Assembly (NCBI GenBank): GCA_019787685.1
Contig: JAHNUO010000033.1
Coordinates: 124,001 to 188,000, forward strand
Origin: Chiua virens
Lineage: Eukaryota > Basidiomycota > Agaricomycetes > Boletales > Boletaceae
Length of the DNA stretch: 64,000 nt
Reading direction: 5' to 3'
Shown: one piece after another, positions 45,023 through 56,003 of the stretch
Numbering within the stretch: the stretch's first letter is position 1
How the letters are laid out: every line of letters starts with the position of its first letter
Program-made: the position numbers and the translations under genes
Notes under the pieces: model-generated
What the model was told of the DNA's origin: nothing
Databases searched by the model: none
What the model saw: only the letters and a program-made list of their open reading frames with translations

Positions 45023-45960
45023 ATGGGGAAGAGTGGTTTTGCCAACCAAGAAGCCATGGTAAGGCATATGAGCCAGCCAAGGTCTAGTTGCTCTGGTTGG
45101 TCTAATAATCTCATTTGTCTCCAGGAAGAACTTCTCTCTACACTTGCATATCTAACCCAGCAAGATACTAGTAATAGTATGGTTGCAGACAAAGATGCAA
45201 GAAACCCTCAGGAGTTTTACAACTCAGAAGCAGAAGGTGCATTTGAGCATGCCAGTGTTCCAACAGACACTCCCCAGCCAAATGTACCCATGTTCACTGT
45301 ACAATTCCAGGGTGCTGCTAATTCATTCAAGGATAGTACCACCTTTCTCAACAAATTTGACATAGACAAATTCAACAACCATTGAGGATCCAACATATAC
45401 TATCTGTATTCTTCCCATGGTAAATGGGAATTGGTGTCATTCCTCCTTAAATCCAGTCTGTGCATGGGTGTGATTGACTCCTTTTTGTCTCTTGATTTGG
45501 TTTGTGTGGCTTTATAAGTTGTTGACCACCTTTACTGTCAATATATAAGATCAAAGGCCTACCGCTTTTGTTTTGTACAGCAAAGAAACTCTGAAAATGA
45601 GCAGAACTACTTCCAAGCAGGCCATGTTGGAAGTCATGCTTGATTAATACCTTACATCCAACAACACATCCTGTTTTTCTGTACTGGAGCAGATGCAGCA
45701 GCATAATAGCCATTGCCGCTGCATCAAGAAGTTGATCTCCACATTTTGCTCCAGTCAATCATGGCCTCCAGCAGATCAGTTGCTGCTCTTCAAAGTTGCC
45801 AATACTCCAGGCATGTTGTTCTCTTTGGAACAATCTATTTGAAATCATGCTGGCAACATGTTCAGGCATCCCTTCAACATTCCTTCTTGCTTAGTGAACT
45901 GATTGTGATTGCTCGTCCACCCTCCAGTCATGGAATTATAGGTTTTCAGTAATGCCACCA
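45023..45960 (+). pseudogene. Plavaka-type (CACTA) transposase N-terminal fragment
   Basis: A 120-codon frame ends FNNH, then a TGA stop, then continues GSNIYYLYSSHGKWELVSFL with LKSSLCMGVIDSFLSLDL. In the next frame it reads AELLPSRPCWKS and PVFLYWSRC. The order N-x-YYPFxSxxEWxLAxFL, IDxFLxLDL, AELLPSGPxW, PxxLxWRDP is the start of the Plavaka transposases abundant in Agaricomycetes (family knowledge). The DDE core does not follow recognisably, so this is an isolated 5' part. It faces the two other Plavaka relics, which are on the minus strand. Confidence 0.72.
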
Positions 45961-46713
45961 AAATTAATATCAATGCTTCTGAGATTCTTGCCTAGAATGT
46001 GTCAATAATAATGAAGCAGCAGATAATTGAAACCTGTGAACCTGTCTTGCTTCTCCCAGGGCATACAGCAGATACCATGCAAGTACTACACCATTGCAAC
46101 TGATAATCACAGCTGGTTCATTGCTGACTTCTGTCTCTCTGGGCAAAAACTGGCTCAGGAGCTCTACTTCATGTGCATTGTTTGTGCTGAGATCATTCAC
46201 CTCCAGCAAATATAATATCTCTGCTGCTGATATGTTGACTGTCTCTGTAAGCCTTGAGCATTATTTTGTTAATGAATAGATCAATCTTCTCACTGGTATT
46301 CTAATAGGCCTTCACCAATCTCTCTACCAGGTGATTGGCATTGGCAACTAGCACCACAGGCAGATGTATGCTTGGTAGAATAGGTGGCACATTGTCTGAA
46401 TGTAGTGTTTTGCAGAATTGAGAAACCATGTATTTCTATAGAATGGAAGTGAGATAGAGCACCATGTCTGTGTTGCATTCCTATCTCCATGGCAGACTGT
46501 ATGTATATATAAATATGTGTTACTCCCTTCACTGCATTCAATGTATAATATGAGACAACACTGAATGGTAACCATGTGGCAACAAGTTGCCATCAGCTAT
46601 GTGGTGCACTCTAGGGCTATTGTCAGTGAGATTGCAGCTTCTCTTAGTGATTGTCATGCTTCACATCCTTAGTGCCAATGTAGTTTTGGAGGCCATCACT
46701 GTTCCTATTGTCA
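45961..46713. other. no gene recognised
   Basis: May hold unrecognisable remains of the Plavaka element; no motif could be assigned. Confidence 0.4.
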
Positions 46714-46980
46714 CTCATTGACCTGACCAATTGCATCTCTGCCGGCAGTCACTCTGTGGGCCCATCAGTCGATGATCTGTCAGTCCACCCATTTACATTG
46801 CCACTTATCAATCAGGCCAATGATATCTCTACTGGTGTTTACTCTCTTGGCCCATTAGTTGAAGCCTGGTTGGCCCAACCACTTGCATCGCCACTCATTG
46901 ATCCACCCAATAGCTTCTCTACCAGCATTTACTCCACAGGCCCATCAGTCAATCTGCAATTAGCCTACCCATTGCCATTG
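46714..46980 (+). CDS. three 30-residue protein repeats, unknown
   Basis: An open frame (no ATG at its start; TAG at 46681-46683) encodes three consecutive units of about 30 residues: LIDLTNCISAGSHSVGPSVD..., LINQANDISTGVYSLGPLVE... and LIDPPNSFSTSIYSTGPSVN.... The conserved skeleton is LI-x4-IS-x-G-x-YS-x-GP-x-V. The 90-bp periodicity keeps frame and sense, which argues for past selection on protein. At about 46975 the frame runs into the second hAT MITE, which probably truncates it. Family unknown; a repeat-rich surface or linker region is only a guess. Confidence 0.5.
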
Positions 46981-47650
46981 TGTCTTCTGCTTTTCCACAG
47001 TCCAAATGAGGCAACTGGACCAAGACCAGTCTTAGTAAGCTTCCAAAAGTGGTAGGACTGGACCAAAACCACAAAAAACCGGTCCTAACAACTTTAACAA
47101 CTTTTTTAGGACCAGTTTGGACTGGTTTTTTGAAAAGACTGGCTTAGCCATTAGTATACCAAATTTAGATTAGATTTTTGCCTTTCTGGGTGTCCAATGG
47201 TTGTGGAAATCAGTCCAGAGATGACTGAGATATCATCATTTTTTCATCACATATTATCTACAGGGGTTATCTGCTCATCTGCAATAGAGATCACAATCGA
47301 GATGGGTATGTTTGCATGATTCACACTTTGTCAGCAGTGTATATAATGTAGAATAGACCCCTGGTGTGCTGTGGGTTTAATTGTCATGAGAATCAGTTCA
47401 TACATGGCCAAGCTATAGCCATTTCTGGGTTGGATGTCATATTTAGGGGGTACAAAGTCGATTCCAATTGTACAAATTCCAAATAATTACCTAGAATACT
47501 GGAAATATTATGGAAAGCAGGCCTGAATGGTAGGATTTAGGGCCAATACTGGTTTTCCAAAATGACCAGTTGAAACTGGTCCAGGACTGGTCCTTTCATT
47601 TTTGTCAACTTTTGAAAGACCAGGACCAAGTTCCCCTTGTACAGTAGTTT
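46975..47650. mobile_element. second, diverged copy of the hAT MITE (inverted)
   Basis: In reverse orientation it parallels 7624-8188. GTCCAAATGAGGCAACTGG matches the right-end region of the first copy. Interior blocks such as ATATTTCCAGTATTCTAGGTA, GTACCCCCT, CCCAGAAATGGC and CAGGGGTC occur in the same order when reverse-complemented. Its ends (rich in GGACCAG/CTGGTCC) are degraded and no 8-bp duplication could be set. Divergence from the first copy is high, so the two are old and independent insertions. Confidence 0.75.
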
Positions 47651-48276
47651 TGCCTTCAAGAAAAGAGTTCAAGTCCACCAAATCAGTGCACAGGGGATGT
47701 CTGCCAACATCAATGCTGTTGAGACTTTGCATAGCAGAAAGAGCAGTTTCATGATCTTGAACACAAATGACAGCACAGAGACAAGGGATATAATGAGCAT
47801 ACAAGTAAAGGATATCAATGAAGATGGGATCTATAGAACTGTAACCAGTTTTCTGGTTTCCCTGTTAAAAATTAGCCTGGAACAAAGTGAGGCATGAAGG
47901 AGAGCACAAGAGCAAGAGTTATACCTAAAACCAATGACTTGATCAACAGATTTGGAGACATTGATTAATTATTCCTACATCCCTTGCTCATGTTGTAGGG
48001 CACATTTCTGAATGTTTTACATGAGCATGAGATGATGAGAAGAATGGCAGGCACACACATCAAAAACCACACTGCTCATGGTGAACTGACTAACAGAGGG
48101 GTTGACTCTGAAAAAACACTGAGAAGTGACTTGCAAGATATAGAAAAAGTCCTGTGTGAATATTATGAGTGTGATATACACTAGTATGATTCTGGATGTA
48201 TTGAACTGTTAGAAATTTAAAGGAACAGATTAATCAACTAATTATACAGATGCTACACTATAACCTACAGTAGTAA
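47651..48276. other. no gene recognised
   Basis: An 86-codon plus frame at 47637-47897 shows no domain. Nothing else supported. Confidence 0.45.
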
Positions 48277-49560
48277 CTAAGAGATAAGTTTAAATGCATG
48301 GTGATCTGAGAAATGATTAACATAGCAACTGCAATACAAATCTAAAGAGTTGTTATATGTTACATAGTCTGGGACCTGCTCAGTACCAAAAATGGGAATG
48401 AGGTGGACATTGCAGACAATACTCTCAACAGGAACAACATCGGTGTCTTTCACCCTCAAGGAAGGAGGATGAGACCATCCACATTCCTGTCAATTTATCT
48501 GGCTCATCCACAATCCAGTCAAACCAATATATGAGTACACATGAACATATTGCACCATTAGTGTACACAAAGGGAAAAAAAAACAGTACCCATACAACTT
48601 CCATGCTCAACATGTCATCAAAAGAATTGTCCATGCTAAGAAGCACACAATCATATCATGGTATGTCACCATGTCAAGATGGACTGGCATGAATCTGTTC
48701 TTGGCAGAGGCCATTGACTTCACTGGGATCACTTGGGGCTACAAAGATTATGGTGGTGGAATGAAAGATCTTCACTCTAATGGGATCTAGCAGCTGAGTA
48801 CAATGAAGAATGGAAGAAAAGAGCAACTCATCACTGAGTTACTGTGATAGAAACCTCCCAATGAGGATGGACATATTTGGGATAGAGAGCTCAATAGTGA
48901 GGGCCAATACAGTCTTGGCACAGCCATGAGCTTACAATTGAGATGAGCTTTGATTTATAGCAGCTACATATGAATTGAGCTTACCTGGGGTCTGAGTAAG
49001 CCTGGCATCTGAGTGTGCAAGTCCAATGGAATCATGCACCACACCAGTAGCCTCATCTTGATCTGAGTCTGTGTGGTCCTGTTCCATTAAGGAGTAAGTG
49101 GGTGAGGGAACAGCTGTGGAGTTCATAGTCAAGTAACAAGTGTTTAAAATGATAGTGTTATTGATATGTACATGTCGATTTTGGCAGCATACCACATGCC
49201 TTGAAGTTGGCACAGGCAGCAGCCAGCTAGGATAGGTGCTGAGTTGTTTGTAAAATTTGTCCTAGTGCTTTGTTCTTGCTTGAGTGACGCCAAGACCTTT
49301 TTACAGCAACAATATGCTTTGATTCTGTAATGGACATGGACACACCACTCAGAGTGCCAAAGAGCCAAATCATTAACTCATAATGGATGAGAGAATGTTG
49401 ACAAGGAAGGAAGAAATCAATGTGAACACCAACATCCTGGAATATTTCATGATATCAGTGGAAACAAGAGAGTGTGTGCCTTAAGTCATGAAGGTGTTTC
49501 TTTGTAATGATGTTATGCTGGACAATATAATAAAATTCAAGGAAAGTATGGATTGTGTGC
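48277..49560 (-). pseudogene. Plavaka-type transposase C-terminal fragment
   Basis: On the minus strand, in order: FLEFYYIVQHNIITKKHLHD (about 49495-49560); IFQDVGVHIDFFLPCQHSLI; SITESKHIVAVKRSWRHSSK (about 49280) with LGQILQTTQHLS; VAPSDPSEVNG; YDCVLLSMDNSFDDM; CSCVLIYWFDWIVDEPDKLT near 48520; VHLIPIFGTEQVPDYV; and CYVNHFSDHHAF at about 48300. The SITESKHI-x-AVK box and the FDR-x-x-DEPD-like and VNKF-x-DHHAF endings are standard for Plavaka transposases. Stops and two frame changes disable it. It abuts a Tc1 transposase tail at 49560. Confidence 0.8.
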
Positions 49561-49775
49561 ATTTTTGCTTTGAGCACTGCCTAAACCTTCCTAGGCATGC
49601 TCTCAATCAATTTCTGACACTCCTCAACTGGTATTCTCTCCCACTCCATCTGAACTCATTCCCACAACTCATGAATCCCATTAGGAGGGTTTTCATGCTC
49701 TGCAAACCTCCTTTTAACCCATCCCCAGAGATGTTCCAGGAAACAAAGGTGATGGAGTAAGTAAACATGTCAAGT
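49560..49775 (-). pseudogene. Tc1-like transposase C-terminus
   Basis: The minus frame reads LEHLWGWVKRRFAEHENPPN, then GIHELWE, QMEWERIPVEECQKLIESMP and RKV, TAG, AVLKAK. This is the highly conserved end of Tc1 transposases: the catalytic-E region NPIEHLWG (here FLEHLWG), then IPxEECQKLIESMPRRVxAVLKAKG. It is a different Tc1 lineage from the transposase at 29.7 kb (which has LTPIEESFST). It lies directly upstream of Plavaka coding text, as if inserted there and then trimmed. TGA and TAG stops are present. Confidence 0.85.
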
Positions 49776-50055
49776 TTAAATGATGGCCTGGACTGAAAAT
49801 TGACATGCAAAGGGTATTGTATTCTATTCTTGTGCATATACTATGTGCATAGATATCATATGCTGTACACCAACTGTAGATTACTGTGACCCATCTGAAA
49901 ACTCAGAAATACCACCCATAGTAGCTTAAATCTTGCTTGATTGCCTGAGTTGTGACAAGACAGTCCCACAAGTTATTACAGTATCTCTAGGCAACTATAC
50001 AAAACCCAGGACATGGGGATAGTCCAACTCCAGTTGCTTCAATATGTTCCTGTTG

Positions 50056-52930
50056 TCAGTAGTGTGGTATGTTTGATGGCAAAGCACATACCTCAAGACC
50101 ACAGGTGAAGGACTTGAAATTCATAGCACATAGTAAGCAGGTCATGAAGAAGCACTTGGATTTGCTAGAATACTGTTGCAAAGGTGTGGTGGTTGGTAAA
50201 TTTGTTGACATAAAAGAGATAGAAGTGATTGCATGAGGTGTAGGGGTGAATACCTTCAGGGGGGATGTGAGGAGACTCAGCATATACTGGAATGAGATGA
50301 GTGGCATGAAAAATAGAGTCAATATGAATGATGGCGATCTTTGGTTGTCTCACTGCAGTGTACCCTGGTTTCACTACCTACATCCCTGTGTCCTTGCTTA
50401 GGGCATCTTCAACACAGTCAAACCATTGTATGATTGTGCATCTGTGGTAAATTCCCTGAAAATGAAAGGAGAAAAAACAAAGAACTCACGTCACATCCAT
50501 TCCTCAAAACCCAGGTACATTTGAATTCATGACAACAAAAACACAATCATGATGGGGTCCTTCATTTCTCCAATTTGGACATGTGCGTATGTTTTCTCAA
50601 TGCATGCCTCCAGATCTGGATAAGTCACTTGGAGCATGAAATGTTGATGATGCTGAGTTGAAGACTGAGATCTTCCCCATATAGAAGGGGCACATGTTGC
50701 AGGGTAGGTCATTATCCAAGTATATCTGTGTGTGAAGGAATGATTGAACGAGGTGGGGGAGATGTTGGATACCAAGTTTATTGACCAATAGTGGAACAGT
50801 CTTTGCGCAATCTCGTTCTTTGTGTTTGTCAGCATCATATGCAGCCATGGAGTACTAGCCTGAGAGACTTATGAGGCATCTTGGCAAGAAGTACGAAGGC
50901 TTCTACATGCTCACCATTGATCATGTGAGAGTTGTCTAGGTCATCTTGCTGACTTGCACCTTTGACATTCTTCTCAGCTTGATTCATGTTCTGTTGAATC
51001 TCATTGTGTTGTGCTGAACATGGTGCTGAACAGTGAGCAATTGTTGGTGGGATTTACAACAAACTACTAACCCATAATATCTGACATGTTTGAAGTGCCA
51101 GCACATGGGACAAGCATATCATGTCACTGGAAATCACCCCAGGCAGCTACAAGCTTGTCTAGCCGCTGATTGATTACAAGCATTTGCCCTAATGCCTGGT
51201 GATGGCTAGATCACCAGTACAGCTTCTTCACTGCTTTGATGTGCTTGGACTTGGTTATGGATGAACATAGACCATTTGGCACACCAAGCAATTTGATTAG
51301 CTCAAAGTAATGAACCAATGAATGTTGCCAAGGAAGAGAAAATGATTTCATGATGCCAGTGTTCTTGAACATGTTGCGATAGTGATGAAAGCAAGTGAGC
51401 ATCTCCTCTAGTTGTCCTAGTTTAGTAGTAGCATTAGTGATACCATGATAAGTAGTATAAATGAGTGGATAAACCAGAGATCAATGTCATTGAGAATTTT
51501 GTCAACTTGCTTTTGACCATATGTGATGACCAAGTACTTTTCCACCCAGTCAACCAGGTGGTCCTTGAATGCTCCTTTGATTATTTGATAGAGTAGATCA
51601 GGGGATAAAAGCCGACAAATGTTGGCACAAGGGAAAATCATTTGTAAATGGCTAGGACTGTTAGAAGCATAGAAAGGAAGATAGAAAGACTTACTTACCA
51701 CAATATCTCCAATGATTCCAAATGCTTGCCATAAATCCTCAAGGTTGAGTACTTTAATAAAATGTCTGTATGTAGACGTGGTCACCACAAACCACTGTCA
51801 TCAAGGTTGGTCCAATGTCCCAGACACCTACCAAAAACAACTAGTTGGTGACAAAAAACTTAGTAGAATTCAAATTACAAACCTCACACACCAATTATGA
51901 ACAATGCAAGCAAGTAGTGCCTGCTCCTTGTAATCAGCAATATATGGCCCAAGACCATAGACAACTTGGTGGTAATACTGATTGCAGCAATGGACCACCT
52001 CCCATTGTGTCATAAATGGTTGGATAGCAGCCAGTATCCAGGATAGTGACACATGAAAGAGTTGCTGACAAAACTTGCAAAACTGTGCAGATTTGGCCTC
52101 CTGACATAAGGTTAAATTCAATCTGGTGATTAGATACAATACTTGAAGAAAATGGCATACTCACTTTTGGGTGTAGCAAGAAAACCAATCAGAGCCATGC
52201 TGTTGTGATGAGATCATCATGTGCTGTTGTGCAAATTACAAACTGATAAATATAGTGGGTAATAGTCATGTTGACTGGTCACCACCGAGATGGTAATCTT
52301 GTCACTTCCAAGAATAATAGGGACAAATATTGCCCCCTCACAGCCTGGGTGGTTGCATGAAATCAAGTCCTGACATGTTGATAAGCAGGATATTCAAGGG
52401 TGTTCAGAAAACAGAGCATACCACCTGATCCCAAGCCCAATTGCCTGAAAAAAAATTGTGAAATCACTGTTTGTTTGTTCAAGCATTATATTCATGATAA
52501 GGCTGAAAGTCCATGTGGTTTTTGAGTTCTGGATTTGCAAGCATGTTGTGTATCATCTGGCAAGGACACCTGAACCAGACATCAAAGGTGTCATCCATCC
52601 ATAGCACAGGTTCATCATCATCCTCTGGGTCATGGATATACTTGACACCAAACCCTTGCCATTTAATATCACCATGCTGAATTGCATCAATCATCCTGTA
52701 CCAGTCCTTGTGGTTTGTGTATAGTGATTGTCCGCCTGCCTCAAGGAAGGATTTTCCCCAAATATCTAGAAGAGTGTCAATTTGCTGTGCAGCCATCTGA
52801 TTATGTGTGTATAAAAAGTTGGTCAATTGAAAGTAAAGACGACCATGGAAAGGCACCCAATTTTCATGGGCAGGTAGGTCAGCCTGAGGTGGCTTGGGTC
52901 TGGTGCTTGGGGCCAGAAAAACTCTTTCAG
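50056..52930 (-). pseudogene. near-full-length Plavaka-type transposase pseudogene
   Basis: Minus-strand pieces in order: HENWVPFHGRLYFQLTNFLY (about 52850); YDVWFR-like DTFDVWFRCPCQMIHNMLAN with FQPYHEY (52500-52560); YGLGPYIADYKEQALLACIV (about 51930); LLSPDLLYQIIKGAFKDHLV with DWVEKYLVITYG (about 51550); LPWQHSLVHYFELIKLLGVP then NGLCSSITKSKHIKAVKK (51215-51330); FHAPSDLSRSGGM (about 50610); HLIPVYAESPHIPPEG; and FYVNKFTNHHTF (about 50180). DLLHQxxKGxFKDHLV and PNGLCSSITESKHI are hallmark Plavaka boxes. Intron-like gaps, frameshifts and stops show it is dead. Terminal repeats (CACTA-type) were not identified. It codes the same protein end as 48.3 kb but is clearly a different copy. Confidence 0.88.
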
Positions 52931-53489
52931 AGTTACATGGTCACCCTGCCAGAAAAAAGTTATAGCTTAAGATCATGTCAGAAAGGACAAATGGAACATA
53001 CCAGTTAATGAGGGGTGGTAGTTTCAAAGTATGGCTTTCTCTGGACCAATGTATTCTGGATCAAGAGATGGCTGATCAGGCATATCTGAAGGTAGAAAAT
53101 CAAAGTCTACAAATTGCTAGGGAGTTGGGGAACAAGGGGGAGATAGTGTACTACATAAAGGGGATCGTGTACAAGGGGGGAAATGTGAGGATGTTTAGCA
53201 TGGAGGTATTGAGTCAGGCCAAACTGGTTTTTGAACCATCAATTACAACCTTCAAATGAGCAAGGGTATTGCAACTGCACATGTTCAGACTGAGGGGGGT
53301 GCAGTGTGGGCATTTTCAGAGACACCAATCAAGATGTGCAGGCGATGGGAACAGGGTCCTGCCATACACAAAAAGTCGGCTGATTTTTTGAGCAGTTAGA
53401 TTCAAATAAATGAAGAAAGTTCCATATACACAACTTTACCTTGTTCTTTTTTTATCTAACCATAGTCTCAGACTATCTTTCAAACTCTT

Positions 53490-56003
53490 TCCTATGGTGG
53501 CACCTAGCCATTTCTCTGGTAGAGGCAAGAGTGAGGCAATGCCAGCCCTATCATTTCCCCAGAGAACTTGCACATCAAACACAATAGCTCACCTGGGGTT
53601 TCCTGACAAACCTGAGCCCAGGTATACCAATGAGCAAAAAAGGACTGACGAGGAGGAGGTTAGACACACCAAAAATGCGAAACAAAAGGCTTTGCAAGAC
53701 TCCCATCATCAAATTTCTGCTCTGCAGGAAAAGATGGTAGATGAGCAGGTTGTGGCCCTCACCTCAGACCACATTGCTGTACACCCAAGGCCTTGCCCTT
53801 GTGTCATGCAAAAAGTGCAGGGCACAAATAATCCTGTTATTATGCTACCCTGTGACCCTTGTGAGTGATAAAGTCAGTGTGCACACTGGAAAATCACTTA
53901 CTTGATGTCAAATCAGTCCCTGAGCCAGAAAAGAGAGCCAAGGAACAAGATGTTCACAAACTTCTCATTGGTATTAGTTGTGAGAGGTTGAGAGATGCCA
54001 AGGCAAGCAGTACTTCTAGCAGCAGTCAGCCTCCTGCCACAATCCAGTTATATGGTGTGTCATGTACCATCAACACTGAAGTCGAAAGAAGTGGCCAAGC
54101 AAAATTCCTTATCATCACTGATAATAATGATAGTGATGAGCTGTGCTTTGTATCACAGCATTCAAAGGGTCATCATAATGTAAGTTCCAGCTAATGACCA
54201 GGAAGTGGAACTAATTTACTCACCTTAGATACAGCTGCAGTGTGAATATGCTGTGGCCAACATCAAGGATGTCACAGACTCCATGACTGAAAAGTCTGAA
54301 AGTGACTGGCCTATGGCCCACCGTGATAAGCTACAGAAAGGGAAAAGAAAATGGGACATACCGAGTGACACAGAAGAAACAGAGAAAGAGGGCAGCAAAA
54401 CACCATCTCATGCCAGCCAGGGAAGTCAGCGCCTGATGTTGAAGGTCAGTTTGGCTAGAGACCAAGTATTAGTAGAAATGCTAACACTCACCAAACCCAA
54501 CCCTCAGAGAATGCAAGGCAGCACAGGACTTGAATGGGATACTCAGATGCCCACTTGGAGTAGAGGAGAAGAGACAGAGATTGAGGATGGATATGAGACA
54601 GAGGTGTCCAACTTGATGGAGACAGACTAGCCCGACTCATAGCTATCCCAGGCCAGCCTGGGAGGGCAACATCTCATGTCAAAGGTAAGCTAGATGAAGA
54701 ACTATATGAGGATAACAGCCACTCATAAACCCTGTGCCATAGACTGCCATAGGTGTCATTAAAGGCCACCTCAAAACTAAGGGGGAAGTAAGTGGAGCTA
54801 ATACCAATGTACTATGTCAACAGACCACAGGGGAGCAAGCATCCGCATTGTCGATTGCAACACATGGGGTGGCCTCAAGGAGGTCTCATAAAGCTACCCA
54901 GGCGGGTCTTGCTGTCATCAAGGCGACTAAAGGCAATCTTCTATCCCACATGCAGGACGATGGCGAAGATAAGTGGACCAAGGCAATCCTCTCAAGCCTC
55001 ATCTTGTGGTATGGAGATCAGGAGAATGTCTAGATGATATAGCAAGCTGAGCTGTCGTGTGTCCTCACATCCATTGTGCAGTTTGTTTATCCTACATATG
55101 ATAGGGTTCATGAAATCAAACACGGGAGTCCAATTTACGCCCTGGTATGTACATCATGTCTGCTGTTTCAGGTCAAGTGTTGACTCCATTCCCAGGCCCT
55201 TCAGCACCTTGATCATTGGCACGATACAATTGCAAATGTTGCAACCAATCTTGTCACCAACTTCCTGATCAAAGCTCAATTGAAAGAGGGTTAGACTGCT
55301 GAAGAATACGCTGAGGAACTAGTCACAGACCTTACTTTCACATACAAAGATTTTGATCCCAAGAGACCCTGGGAAAAGGCCTTTCAGTCAAGTCTTCTCC
55401 TCTCCATTTTTGCCACCACCCATCTGCATCTGTATACAAAGCATGATCATGAGGTAAAGGATGTGCTTGCCCTGTGTGCAGTGGCAGTAATTAATTGTTT
55501 GGTAGTTGATTTGCATGCTGATAACTTGTTTACAGGTTGAGTGTGCATTGAGGTTTGCTAGTGCAGGAGAACTCAAGCTTATGGTTCACACGGAAAATCT
55601 GAGGCAGGGCCCTCTATTGGTGGTGAGGATGAGGACCTCGGTAGTAGGGATAAGTCAGAGCAGCCAGGAAATAGCCTGGCTACAAATGCTGGCACTATGA
55701 GCAGCACAACATGGGGGAAGTAGTCAAATGTCAAACCACCCTGATTGCTGAATAAGGTGAGTGGGAAGGTTAGCACCAAGGGTGCTACTTTTTCACAGCA
55801 GAATTGGGGTACCCAGACAGCAGTATACTACAAATCGATCACAACCTGAGACAATATCACACTCAACAATATTGTCGCTAGGGCCATCCATTGGCTCATG
55901 ACTCATAAGTCTTCCCTGCAATCTGCTCCAGGCTATGGGTTCCCTGGGAACCTTGAGCACAACCCATGTACGCTGATGTGTAAGCTTGCTGATTCTAGAC
56001 AAT
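53490..56003 (+). pseudogene. decayed multi-exon gene, lineage-specific, unknown function
   Basis: A plus-strand series with one logic: PFSGRGK-like SHFSGRGKSEAMPALSFPQ and NTIAHLGFPDKPEPRYTNEQ (53510-53640); a long acidic/basic low-complexity middle (KGKRKWDIPSDTEETEKEGS at 54330; 53865-54194 and 54253-54630); then a structured end: KWTKAILSSLILWYGDQENV at 54970-55030, VYPTYDRVHEIKHGSPIYAL (about 55085), TFTYKDFDPKRPW, QSSLLLSIFATTHLHLYT, ALCAVA and IVARAIHWLMTHKSSLQSAP to about 55950. GTAAG-type introns separate the pieces. The layout recalls a family seen in many copies in Agaricomycete genomes, but I cannot name a function. Stops and frame changes are present. Confidence 0.55.

Noticed and set aside
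49488..49760. 90-codon plus frame
   Set aside because: Exact antisense of the Tc1 transposase tail (IPVEECQKLIESMP) on the minus strand.
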